From Cyanobacteria bacterium SZAS-4 (GTDB lineage Bacteria > Cyanobacteriota > Vampirovibrionia > Obscuribacterales > Obscuribacteraceae): a stretch of 64,000 bases of DNA. Made by a program: the position numbers and the translations under genes. Positions 1-7,711 of this stretch are shown here, piece after piece. The DNA is taken from positions 62,001 through 126,000 of the forward strand of contig JAFEAT010000019.1 of NCBI GenBank assembly GCA_018266255.1, read 5' to 3'. How positions within the stretch are numbered: position 1 is the stretch's first letter; each line of letters starts with the position of its first letter. The notes beneath the pieces were generated by a model. It made no database searches, was not told the origin of the DNA, and saw only the letters and a program-made list of their open reading frames with translations.

Positions 1-258
1 CAAGGCTCGATCGATATCGGCAAAAGCAGCTTGTTTCTCGCCACTGTTGAACTTCAAAATGGCGCGGTCTATGAGAGCAACGGAATCGTTGGGGTCCTGA
101 CGAAGCGCCTTTCCATATTCGAGCAAGGCTCCTGCTCGGTCGCCATGCTTTTCCAGCGACAGTGCTTTTTCAACGAAGTCCGAATTATTTGATGCCTGTG
201 TCTGCGGCGCGGCTAGAATTAGTGGTACCAGAAGCAGTATCAAAGACTGTTTGAACAT
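1..258 (-). CDS. TPR-repeat secreted protein, N-terminal part (cut by window edge)
   Basis: The 86 visible codons begin with an ATG at 258 and stay open to base 1, so the C-terminus lies outside the window. Residues 1-22 form a signal peptide (MFKQSLILLLVPLILAAPQ followed by TQAS). Next comes a tetratricopeptide-like helix pair with the spacing A-L-x-L-E-K-x-G-D then A-L-L-E-Y-G-K-A-L and D-P-N-D-S-V-A-L-I-D-R-A, typical of TPR units. TPR proteins exported to the periplasm usually act as protein-protein scaffolds; no partner can be named. The next gene upstream on this strand ends at 268, only 9 bases before this start, so the two are probably co-transcribed. Confidence 0.75.
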   Translation of the reverse strand, partial: MFKQSLILLLVPLILAAPQTQASNNSDFVEKALSLEKHGDRAGALLEYGKALRQDPNDSVALIDRAILKFNSGEKQAAFADIDRAL

Positions 259-267
259 TCACAGTTC

Positions 268-897
268 CTATTTCTTCTTAAGCTCAATATCGACTTGATA
301 GTTGAGTGCAGTCGCAGTGCGTCCGTTCACTACATGTACTGGATTGCCGTAAAGGTGACCATGTTCGAAGTGGGCATTAGCCAGACCATTATAATAGTTG
401 GTTTTCCCTCTTTCGGCTGGAATGTTTAATACCTGCGGGAAGTACTGTCCTTCGTGATAGTCAGACGCTTTCAGGGATGTGCTAATCGTTTCGCTGGCGT
501 GATGACCGTCGCGTTGCTGTGATTCTGGAATTGTCGCAGTTCCTCCGTACATTTGCTCACGATGATGTTGCTGTTGTGGCTGTCTGTGACCTTGTGAATT
601 GCCATCGCTGACCACCGAATATAAGCGGTTGTGATGTTGCTGGGGAACGTCCAGCTGATCGTATGCTGAGTGGTACACCGGAGTTTCCGCTTTGTGCTTT
701 ACCTCCGCAGCGCCTTGCAACGGCTTTTGTCCGTCGTATGTAATTTGCAAATTGCCGAATTCGCTGGGAACCTGGGGCGCTGAACCGGACAAATCCAACT
801 TAGGCGTCATCATCTGTGGTGTCCACGGCTGCGCATATTGAGGCTGCTTGCCTGAATCACTGGTATTTTCGATACGCCCTAAATGTTTGTCGCTCAT
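268..897 (-). CDS. Hypothetical Gln/His-rich hydrophilic protein
   Basis: This encodes 209 residues when started at the ATG at 897, which has an AGAGG ribosome-binding site just upstream. The reading frame is open further upstream to 1005, but that extension has no such site. The product begins MSDKHLGRIENT and has no signal peptide or membrane segment. The middle is rich in Gln, His, Tyr and Pro (for example QPQQQHHREQMYGG), suggesting disorder. The end has a more ordered look (NYYNGLANAHFEHGHLYG, then a Lys-rich terminus). I do not recognise a family. It lies 9 bases upstream of the secreted TPR gene on the same strand. Confidence 0.6.
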   Translation of the reverse strand: MSDKHLGRIENTSDSGKQPQYAQPWTPQMMTPKLDLSGSAPQVPSEFGNLQITYDGQKPLQGAAEVKHKAETPVYHSAYDQLDVPQQHHNRLYSVVSDGNSQGHRQPQQQHHREQMYGGTATIPESQQRDGHHASETISTSLKASDYHEGQYFPQVLNIPAERGKTNYYNGLANAHFEHGHLYGNPVHVVNGRTATALNYQVDIELKKK

Positions 898-1092
898 TCG
901 TACCAACCTCTGAACCCAACGATTTGATATTAGGGATAAGTTTTGGCAATTCCTTGGCACGGCAAAACCAATTTTCAAGGCTGGATTTTCCAACTTGCTT
1001 CGCACACATCGGTTTCGTGATTTATATTTGCACTCGCATTTAAAACGGCTTATCCGAGTGATACTACATAAGGTGCGCAGGGAGGAAGAGAA

Positions 1093-1650
1093 TTGAAGAA
1101 ATACTCGAAGAAGAAATTACCGCTAGACAAAACTAGGAGCTTGCTCGAACCAGGTCCTATCGTACTCGTGTCATCTCAGTGGAAAGACGACCGCAGCATA
1201 ATGACGATGGGATGGCACGCGATGATGGGTTACGAGGCGATCGGTTGTTACATCTGGGATGCAAATTTCAGTCACAACTTAATCAAGAAGAGCAAACAAT
1301 GCGTGATCAACCTTCCTGAAAAGCATCTGCTAGAGACAGCTATCGCCATCGGAAACACAACTGGCGCTGATATCGACAAATTTGCTGAGTTCGGTTTGAC
1401 TGCTGAGAAGGGCAGGAAAGTGCAAGCTCCTCTTATAAAAGAATGCTACGCGAACTTTGAATGCGAGGTTATTGATACGAGGCTGGTGAATCAGTTCAAC
1501 TTCTTCGTTTTGCAGGTCGTTGCTGCTCAGTCAGCGATTTCACCAAAATATCCAGAGACTTTTCACTATCGAGGCAGCGGAGTGTTTATGGTTTCTGGGG
1601 AAAATATCGACCGCAGCAAATTCTTCACCCCTGAAATGCTGGATGGCTGA
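1093..1650 (+). CDS. Flavin reductase family protein (FMN-binding split barrel)
   Basis: This is a 185-residue protein started at a TTG preceded by a strong GGAGGAAG site at 1081. It matches the flavin reductase / DIM6-NTAB type: an N-terminal PGPIVLVSSQWKDDRSIMT strand pair, the MGWHAMMGY segment where these proteins contact FMN phosphate, the SHNLIKKSKQCVINLP core, and a GNTTGADIDKFAEFGLT helix followed by C-terminal strands. Family members bind FMN and either reduce free flavin with NAD(P)H for a monooxygenase or act as small oxidoreductases. No monooxygenase partner is adjacent, so the electron acceptor is unknown. It reads away from the divergent gene that starts at 897. Confidence 0.85.
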   Translation: MKKYSKKKLPLDKTRSLLEPGPIVLVSSQWKDDRSIMTMGWHAMMGYEAIGCYIWDANFSHNLIKKSKQCVINLPEKHLLETAIAIGNTTGADIDKFAEFGLTAEKGRKVQAPLIKECYANFECEVIDTRLVNQFNFFVLQVVAAQSAISPKYPETFHYRGSGVFMVSGENIDRSKFFTPEMLDG

Positions 1651-2056
1651 AGAGAGTAGACCGTCATGCCCGCGCCACATCTTTGGGTTTATCCTTTGCT
1701 GGTCGGTTTTTCAGGGAACAGCCAATATGCCGCCAAAAAAGAAACAATTTAGACACTATATTCTGAGAAACTCAATTCATTGAAGAGCCGGGTTGTCCTT
1801 GCGAAGGGGTGTGGACACCCCGACTACTTCGATAAATCGAGCAGCTTGCTGCATAGATTATCCTAGGATAAAAGACCCAGTCCCTTCTCATCAAACTCTC
1901 ACAACTGTTGCTTACTATCTCTGTACTGATTACCAACCCAAGCGTCCCTTCGAAAAAAGTTTCTCCCCCGCCGCGTTGGTAACCTATCGGTAACAACAGA
2001 TTGAGAATATAAACTAGTCCAATTACCAGTGGTCGTTCCACACTGAGGTACGAAAA
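1651..2056. other. Intergenic region with one strong hairpin
   Basis: This 406-base stretch has no convincing gene. Short frames on both strands lack ribosome-binding sites and protein-like composition. It holds a perfect palindrome at 1806-1821 (GGGGTGT, two-base centre, ACACCCC) without a T run on either side. The last 60 bases before the next gene are AT-rich (TTGAGAATATAAACTAG near 2001) and probably carry its promoter, though no clean -35/-10 pair is visible. Confidence 0.5.
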
Positions 2057-2656
2057 ATGATCAGTTCTAACTGCCGGGGCTTGCTCGGCAAGCTTTTGCT
2101 TTGCGCTGGATTACTATTAGCATTTGCACCTGCATCACACGCGCAATCCCTCGATAGCGTCGGTGGCAGTTCTTTCGGTAACTTCGGTGCCGGCGGAGCG
2201 TACGGCGACTTCGACGTGCAGGCTCAAGCTAACACCTGGGACCCATCGGCTGCAGCTGGGAATGTAGCTTCATCCGGTGCTCAAGGTAATTTCGGACGCA
2301 GTTCGTACAACACAAATGAAGCACCAGCTCAACAGACCTACGGCGATTCGCAGTGGACTGGCAAACAACTTGCCAGCAATCAAGGCATGGGCACTTTGAA
2401 CTTGCCTGTCACTCAAACTGTGCCTCTGGACAAGGTCTTTGGTGGCGGTCGCAGACTTCCTCCGACCAGACTCGACAGTTTCGTTCGCAACGCCGGTGGC
2501 AGCGCCGACCAAATCTACGGGGATGAGGGTGGTGAAGGTATTCCTCCATTCTTCGGATTCAGCGAAGGCCACTACATCGGAACTGGTATCAACTCCGGTC
2601 AGTTGACGACAGGTCACAGAAGTGGTCTGCCAAGCGCATGGGGCTATCCTCAATAA
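2057..2656 (+). CDS. Secreted Gly/Asn/Gln-rich hypothetical protein
   Basis: This 199-residue protein has a clear signal peptide: MISSNCRGLLGKLLLCAGLL, a further hydrophobic stretch, and an A-S-H-A-Q cleavage site near residue 30. The mature part is low in charge and rich in Gly, Ser, Gln and Asn (SSFGNFGAGGAYGDF). Its C-terminal part has a short ordered region (VPLDKVFGGGRRLPPTRLDS). I do not recognise a family. It is probably exported to the periplasm or surface. It stands alone, with a small hairpin after the stop and a 230-base gap to the next gene. Confidence 0.65.
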   Translation: MISSNCRGLLGKLLLCAGLLLAFAPASHAQSLDSVGGSSFGNFGAGGAYGDFDVQAQANTWDPSAAAGNVASSGAQGNFGRSSYNTNEAPAQQTYGDSQWTGKQLASNQGMGTLNLPVTQTVPLDKVFGGGRRLPPTRLDSFVRNAGGSADQIYGDEGGEGIPPFFGFSEGHYIGTGINSGQLTTGHRSGLPSAWGYPQ

Positions 2657-2667
2657 GTTTAAAAGCC

Positions 2668-2682
2668 GCACCAGCTCGGTGC
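2668..2682 (+). terminator. Possible weak terminator hairpin
   Basis: A 5-bp perfect stem GCACC/GGTGC with a 5-base loop lies 11 bases after the preceding stop codon and is followed by an AT-rich stretch (AATTAAATATTCTTTC). The stem is short and the T run is broken, so this is tentative. Confidence 0.3.
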
Positions 2683-2889
2683 AATTAAATATTCTTTCTC
2701 AGGGGCAGTGGGCGAGGTGCATGGGTGTGCGCTTCGTCTACTTCTTTGTGCGGGAAATCTCTTAATGCCACCACAGGTAATGATGTTTTTCCAGAAAAGA
2801 AACATTGCAGACACTATTGCCGATTACTGTTAAATCATCCCCAGTTCAACCCCATCGGATGATTTATTCAGGCAAGATAGGTGGCAGCG

Positions 2890-3447
2890 ATGAGTTCAAC
2901 ACGTCTTAGTGAAATAGAATCTTTTAACTCCCATGAGAATCTGGTTGTACAAACTAGCTCATTCTCTTCGTCTTCGCTCGGTGAAATGCGGCTCTTGAAC
3001 AAGAGTACCGACGTGAAGGCTGGAACCATCCCAAGCGGCCGTATTGGTGAGCAAGGTGAATTAGTGTTTTGCAACACACCGGTGAAAGACTCCAAAGAGC
3101 CAATCAAGGAGTCGAAAGAGTCCAAGGAGACGCCAGAGCAACGTACGGATCAAAAAATCAAAGATACATTTGGCTCTGAAGTATTCGACCATTTAAAAGA
3201 TTGGGATTGGTTGATCAAAAACAAGGACAAGCTGAAAGATGGCTTCAAGAAGGCGAAGGGCGACGACGGCTGGGATATGGCTGTGCGGATAAGTGAGCTC
3301 AGCAAAGTGGACGGCAAGTCGTTGATTTATCTTGAAAAACTAGATGGACCTACGCGCGGCAGTTTGATTCCAAAGAGGCACGACATTAAACTGCGTCGCC
3401 AGGTATGGTCAGACGATGACCTCGGTATTATCTATCCGCCCAAATAG
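2890..3447 (+). CDS. Hypothetical Lys/Ser-rich soluble protein
   Basis: This encodes 185 residues from the ATG at 2890, which has AGGTGG five bases upstream. An in-frame GTG at 2881 overlaps that site and is less likely. There is no signal peptide. The N-terminal third is Ser/Lys/Glu-rich and probably disordered (KDSKEPIKESKESKETPEQR). Residues from about 90 on look folded and helical (DTFGSEVFDHLKDWDWLIK, then KDKLKDGFKKAKGDDGWDM), ending in a basic segment. No family is recognised. The following gene starts about 100 bases downstream. Confidence 0.55.
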   Translation: MSSTRLSEIESFNSHENLVVQTSSFSSSSLGEMRLLNKSTDVKAGTIPSGRIGEQGELVFCNTPVKDSKEPIKESKESKETPEQRTDQKIKDTFGSEVFDHLKDWDWLIKNKDKLKDGFKKAKGDDGWDMAVRISELSKVDGKSLIYLEKLDGPTRGSLIPKRHDIKLRRQVWSDDDLGIIYPPK

Positions 3448-3545
3448 TGCGCGCTAGAATTGATGCGTGATCAAGGGTGCCTGTCGGAGACCGGCGCTCC
3501 TTGCCGTTTGCGGACGGTGCTCCGTTTTATGGTAATGTTCTGGGA

Positions 3546-4262
3546 ATGAAAAACTTCTTGATCGCGCTTGCAATTTTATTTGCTCAATCTGCTTTGAATT
3601 CGACCGTTGCTAGCGAGACTCATTCTCTCGATCGATTCGAAAATGAGATTCGTGCCTACGAACAGAAAGACCAGCGCAATCAGCTACCAGCTGGGCGCAC
3701 GGTGTTCATCGGCAGTTCAACGTTTACGCGCTGGAAAACGCTGGAAAACGATTTGAGCGACTTGCAACCAATCAATCGCGGATTCGGCGGCTCGACGATT
3801 CCAGAAATAAATCACTACGAGACTCGTTTGATAGCGCCGCTAAAACCGTCCAGAATCGTTTTCTACGCCGGCACGAACGACATTGCTGAAGGACACTCGG
3901 GCGAGCAGGTTTGTCGAGACTTCAAGCAGTTTGTCAAAGCCGTTCATCGCGATGCGCCTGATGCGGAGATTTACTTTATTTCGATGAGTGTGGCACCGTC
4001 GCGCCTTTCGATGCAAGCTCAATTCGATCGCGGCAATACTTTGATTGGTGATTACGTTAAAACCGATTCCAAACTGCACTTTATTGACGTAAGGTCGGTA
4101 ATGCGCGATGAAAAGAATCAATTGAAGGCTGCCTATTTCGGTCCAGACCAACTTCACATGACCCCAGCGGGTTACAAAGCCTGGATTCCGGTGATTAGAA
4201 AGGCGCTTGTGAAAAATCCCAAAACTCCTGCTGCATCAGCTTCTCCAGTATTGCAGCACTAA
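3546..4262 (+). CDS. SGNH/GDSL-family hydrolase, exported
   Basis: The ATG at 3546 gives 238 residues beginning with a signal peptide (MKNFLIALAILFAQSALNS, ending near TVAS). The frame is open to 3477 but lacks that signal. All SGNH blocks are visible: block I GSSTFTRW with the nucleophile serine, block II GFGGST with the oxyanion glycine, block III GTND with the asparagine, and block V DQLHMTPAGY with the catalytic Asp and His. Such enzymes are serine esterases, lipases or carbohydrate acetylesterases. The substrate cannot be read from sequence. Export suggests an envelope or extracellular ester. Confidence 0.85.
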   Translation: MKNFLIALAILFAQSALNSTVASETHSLDRFENEIRAYEQKDQRNQLPAGRTVFIGSSTFTRWKTLENDLSDLQPINRGFGGSTIPEINHYETRLIAPLKPSRIVFYAGTNDIAEGHSGEQVCRDFKQFVKAVHRDAPDAEIYFISMSVAPSRLSMQAQFDRGNTLIGDYVKTDSKLHFIDVRSVMRDEKNQLKAAYFGPDQLHMTPAGYKAWIPVIRKALVKNPKTPAASASPVLQH

Positions 4263-4319
4263 GGTCTATAACTACTGCTATCATGGATAGGCCGTCCTTG
4301 TTATTGGAGTAGCAGGCTG

Positions 4320-5075
4320 ATGTTTGAACGTCTCAAGAATATTCTCAACGCCATGTTCAACAAGGGCATGAGCCAGATGGAGACTCCCGAAGTACTCGCG
4401 GAGCAGGCTCAAAGCGAGCTGGAAGGCAGCTTTAAGAAATTGCGCGAAGCTCTAACTAGCTCTCTTGCCAATGAAAAGATGATGGAGAAGCAAATTCAGA
4501 AAGCCACGGAAGAATTGGCGACCTGGGAAAAGCGAGCTACAGTCGCTGTTACAGCTGGAAACGATGAAGTAGCTAAAGAATGTCTCGTGCGAAAACAAGA
4601 GCAGAATCAGAACATTCAATCGCTGCAGTCTCAACTCGCGGCTCAAAAACAGAACAGCGCGAATCTCAAAGAACGCTTCCAGGAAGTCGAAGCCAAGTTG
4701 AAGAGTTTCATGGCCCGCAAGAATGACATGATCAGTCGTCACAAAGCGAGTGATGCTGCAACTAAAGCTGATTCTCTGATTTCGTCCAGCGGCGGCGGTT
4801 CCAGCCTGGATAAATGGGAGCAGAAGATTAGTGAGAAGGAAGCGCGAGCTGAAGCCATCCGCGAAATCAGCGGTGGTGGTAGTGCTTCCACCGAAGATAA
4901 GTTCAAAAAATTGGATAAGCACATCGAGATGGAAGACGAGCTAGCGGCGCTGAAAGCCAGAATGGCAGAAGCTGGCAAGACTCCGAAATTGATTGTTGAT
5001 AGCAACAAAACACAAGTCGATGACAATGTGCCGATGATTGTCGAAGTGATCGAACCAGGCGATAAGCCATCGTAA
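4320..5075 (+). CDS. PspA/IM30 (Vipp1)-family membrane-stress protein
   Basis: A 251-residue, strongly alpha-helical coiled-coil protein. The N-terminus MFERLKNILNAMFNKGMSQM is the amphipathic helix that binds membranes in this family. It continues with MQMETPEVLAEQA-like spacing and long Glu/Lys/Gln heptads (EKQIQKATEELATWEKRATVAV), as in PspA and IM30. A Gly/Ser linker (SSSGGGSS) near 158 and another near 192 split the later helices, which is less usual. PspA-family proteins form ESCRT-III-like assemblies that stabilise damaged inner membrane. Started at an ATG with GGAG upstream. No pspBC genes are adjacent. Confidence 0.85.
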   Translation: MFERLKNILNAMFNKGMSQMETPEVLAEQAQSELEGSFKKLREALTSSLANEKMMEKQIQKATEELATWEKRATVAVTAGNDEVAKECLVRKQEQNQNIQSLQSQLAAQKQNSANLKERFQEVEAKLKSFMARKNDMISRHKASDAATKADSLISSSGGGSSLDKWEQKISEKEARAEAIREISGGGSASTEDKFKKLDKHIEMEDELAALKARMAEAGKTPKLIVDSNKTQVDDNVPMIVEVIEPGDKPS

Positions 5076-5298
5076 CGTACATTCAAGCACCATATTCGGT
5101 ATCAAATCGCTCGTTCAGTCGTGGCTAACGTGGTGCGTGTGCGCGGCCGGTTTCGTCCTTGGAGTCAAATTTATCGGACTTTCTTCAGGTAAAATCATGG
5201 ACTGGAAGTGCCAATTGCTGTGCTACACGTGGTTAGTCCTCCGCAATCATGGTATGTAGCGTATAGGCCCTGACGCGGCGGCCCCGTGAACCCGGTTA

Positions 5299-6903
5299 AT
5301 GAATAGACCCTCCTCGAAAAAAGTCACTAAATTAGCCATTCTGCCTGACGGAACAAATCCGAGTGAAGGCGATTTGCGCCGGCTGCTGACCATGGCACAA
5401 GGTCAACCTGGCAATACTTTTCAGCTGCCCTGGGTTCATCAGACCACGGGCGCTCTATACACACTCGCTTGCACCGACAGCGGCGTTCCTGAATGGACTT
5501 TGACGACCGGTCTGGCTGTGCACTCAGTCGTCGTCTGGACGCATTTGACGGGCGATTTGGAGCTGATTAACAACCTGGTCTGGATGGAATCAAGCGGCGG
5601 CTCGCCGCCCCCCAGCCAACAGCCAGCAGGTTTTTCGGATTTAAGCGATCTCGTAAAGTCTGATATGGAAAAAGATGCCAAGAGTCGTGGCGTGGTACTG
5701 GAGTCGCGAACCAGTTCAAGCCCAGCTCCCACCGCAGCAGTCGAGAAACCGAAATCGAATGTAGCGTCGTCTCTCCAGGGAAATTTGAAAGAGATGCAGG
5801 TGTCAGGTGTGCTGCAGTCTATCAGCATGACCAAAATGACCGGTCAATTGATCGTCGTCGACGACGCCTCCAACGACATCACGATTTATTTTGAAGAGGG
5901 CGTGCCGGTTCATGCTGTTTCTTTGGAATCAACTGGCGACGCAGCAATCATGGATTTGCTCACCTGGGAAGAAGGTCAGTTCAACTTCATTCCCATGGAA
6001 AGAACTCCTGAACGTAGCATCAATCGACGTTTGGAAGGCATCTTGATGGAAGGTGCGGCGCTAGTCGACCAGCATCAATTCTTGACGAAAAAGGGACTGA
6101 AACTCAGTTGTTATATGCGTCGGAAATTTCCCAACATCACTGAGCAAGAGTTCGAGAACGCATTGCGCGATGCGGCACCACTCGATATGAATTTCCAAAA
6201 GGCGATGTATCAGCTTGTCGATAGCCGAAAAACATTTGCGGAAATTCTCAGGATAAGACCGCTCGTAAAGTCACAGTGGGTGCCGATTTGGTACAACCTC
6301 ATCTCATCCAATCTAATCGAAATGTCCGACAAGCCGACACTCGCCGCTAAGCAGTCATCATTGCAAGAAATTGGCGTCGATCAATCGCTCATAACTGCGG
6401 CTAAGAATTCAATCTTGCGTCCAGAGTCGGGTATGTTGACGTTCCCGCTGTTTCTCAGCTTTCTCGAACAAGAATTTGCTCGTTTTGAATATACTCGTTC
6501 GCCGTTTTCCCTCGTCATCTTCGATGTGATGGTCAACAAAGAGAAAGGACCAGAGCCAATCGCTGGAAACGCAGTGAAGGGACTTACAGATCTAGTCAAC
6601 TCGATCAAGCGTGATATCGATTTCTTAGGACACTTCAGAACTTTCGAGTTTGGTGTGATTTTGCCACACACAGATGTTCATAGCGCCTCGTTCTTTGCAA
6701 GCAGGCTGGTAGAAGAAGTGAGAGCTAGCACCATAGGTGGTGCAGCTGAAAGTGGTGATGTATCGATCGCCGTCGGCGTTGCCGGATTACCTCAAGATGG
6801 TCAGACATTAGGTGTGCTTTTGCCGGCTGCGGTGGAAGCAAAGAAGAATTCCAGAGAGAAGGGCGTGCCCATCGTCCTTTTTCAATCTTTGTACAGGCAG
6901 TAA
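5299..6903 (+). CDS. DUF4388 (PATAN-type) protein with C-terminal degenerate GGDEF-like domain
   Basis: A 534-residue cytoplasmic protein with three parts. Residues 1-105 are a domain ending at NNLVWMESSGG. A DUF4388 module follows at about 165-245 (MQVSGVLQSISMTKMTGQLI, then FEEGVPVHAVSLESTGDAAI and LLTWEEGQFNFIP). The C-terminal part at about 375-534 resembles a diguanylate-cyclase fold: FLSFLEQEFARFEYTRSPFS, then RDIDFLGHFRTFEFGVILP where GGDEF would sit. The signature glycines and the catalytic Glu pair are absent, so cyclase activity is unlikely. DUF4388/PATAN proteins serve as signalling adaptors, often with receiver domains or small GTPases. This is the first of three DUF4388 proteins in the window. 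Confidence 0.75.
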   Translation: MNRPSSKKVTKLAILPDGTNPSEGDLRRLLTMAQGQPGNTFQLPWVHQTTGALYTLACTDSGVPEWTLTTGLAVHSVVVWTHLTGDLELINNLVWMESSGGSPPPSQQPAGFSDLSDLVKSDMEKDAKSRGVVLESRTSSSPAPTAAVEKPKSNVASSLQGNLKEMQVSGVLQSISMTKMTGQLIVVDDASNDITIYFEEGVPVHAVSLESTGDAAIMDLLTWEEGQFNFIPMERTPERSINRRLEGILMEGAALVDQHQFLTKKGLKLSCYMRRKFPNITEQEFENALRDAAPLDMNFQKAMYQLVDSRKTFAEILRIRPLVKSQWVPIWYNLISSNLIEMSDKPTLAAKQSSLQEIGVDQSLITAAKNSILRPESGMLTFPLFLSFLEQEFARFEYTRSPFSLVIFDVMVNKEKGPEPIAGNAVKGLTDLVNSIKRDIDFLGHFRTFEFGVILPHTDVHSASFFASRLVEEVRASTIGGAAESGDVSIAVGVAGLPQDGQTLGVLLPAAVEAKKNSREKGVPIVLFQSLYRQ

Positions 6904-7129
6904 CAGCCCGAAACCCTTATCAGCTGGCAGTATCCAGTAGTATCGGTGTCCTATACTGCTGTCGTTAAGCGATATCGCTTTGGGATTGAGCAGATATAGT
7001 CCGAATTCCGTAAGAGTGGCTACAGCGCTGCGTTTGCGGAATGCGCTTTTGGAACTTTCTCTCATTTTGGGAACATTTTTAGGCCGCAGTACAACTATAG
7101 ATCTGTACACGGAATCCGGGAGATGGGTT

Positions 7130-7465
7130 ATGAAACCAATTAAGTCAGCCCTATTACTAGTCGCGTCCTCTTTTATCCTCAGTCCTTTATCATCACTGGC
7201 ACAAGCGCCAGAGACTGCACAGGACATGACACCTGTGGCTCCAATTGGGCGAAGTCAGAGCGAACAGTCAATACTCCGAGCTGACGAACGTGTCAGAGAG
7301 ATTGAATCAGTGCGTTCAGACATTGCCGATCTGTCGAAGTTCGAGCATGGCAATGAGTATCTGCCAAAGAGCATCTACATGCGCAATTACGTAGACAAGC
7401 GTGAGAACGCGCCGATGATCGCCGGACATCGCAAACCTGAATACGGTGTTGAGCACCACATGTAG
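7130..7465 (+). CDS. Small secreted hypothetical protein
   Basis: The ATG at 7130 gives 111 residues with a signal peptide (MKPIKSALLLVASSFILSPL, then SSLAQA). The mature chain is about 87 residues of charged, probably helical sequence (ERVREIESVRSDIADLSKFE) ending PEYGVEHHM. The reading frame is open from 6980, but only the 7130 start yields the export signal and has GGGAG upstream. Family not recognised. It converges on the small membrane protein at 7478-7687. Confidence 0.6.
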   Translation: MKPIKSALLLVASSFILSPLSSLAQAPETAQDMTPVAPIGRSQSEQSILRADERVREIESVRSDIADLSKFEHGNEYLPKSIYMRNYVDKRENAPMIAGHRKPEYGVEHHM

Positions 7466-7477
7466 TGCTCATGCACT

Positions 7478-7687
7478 TTACGGAGAAGTCTTCGGACTCG
7501 TCGAAGTGGTAGTGCTTGTAGTTGTCGTCGTCGATGGCAGATCCTGATTGAGCGCGTCTGTCAACGTTTTGCTGACGAAGTAACCGCCAATGCCAAGCAC
7601 GATTGTGCCCATCACCGCGAAAAACAAGATCATTTTGAATATGCGGTCGCGCCACTCTTCGCCTTTTGTTTTCAGGTGTGATGACAT
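7478..7687 (-). CDS. Small single-pass membrane protein with Thr/Ser tail
   Basis: A 69-residue protein preceded by a GAGGG site. A basic cytoplasmic stretch (MSSHLKTKGEEWRDRIFK) is followed by one transmembrane helix (MILFFAVMGTIVLGIGGYFV) and an extracytoplasmic tail that ends in a Thr/Ser homopolymer-like run (STTTTTSTTTSTS). It is the last gene of a minus-strand set, 24 bases after nagZ. Low-complexity Thr tails of this type are often flexible linkers. No family is recognised. Confidence 0.6.
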   Translation of the reverse strand: MSSHLKTKGEEWRDRIFKMILFFAVMGTIVLGIGGYFVSKTLTDALNQDLPSTTTTTSTTTSTSPKTSP

Positions 7688-7711
7688 GAAGAAGACCCTC
7701 TAGATTGGGAT

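Noticed and set aside
1772..2041. Minus-strand 89-codon frame in the gap before the secreted protein
   Set aside because: No ribosome-binding site and no protein-like composition. The region is better explained as intergenic with a hairpin.
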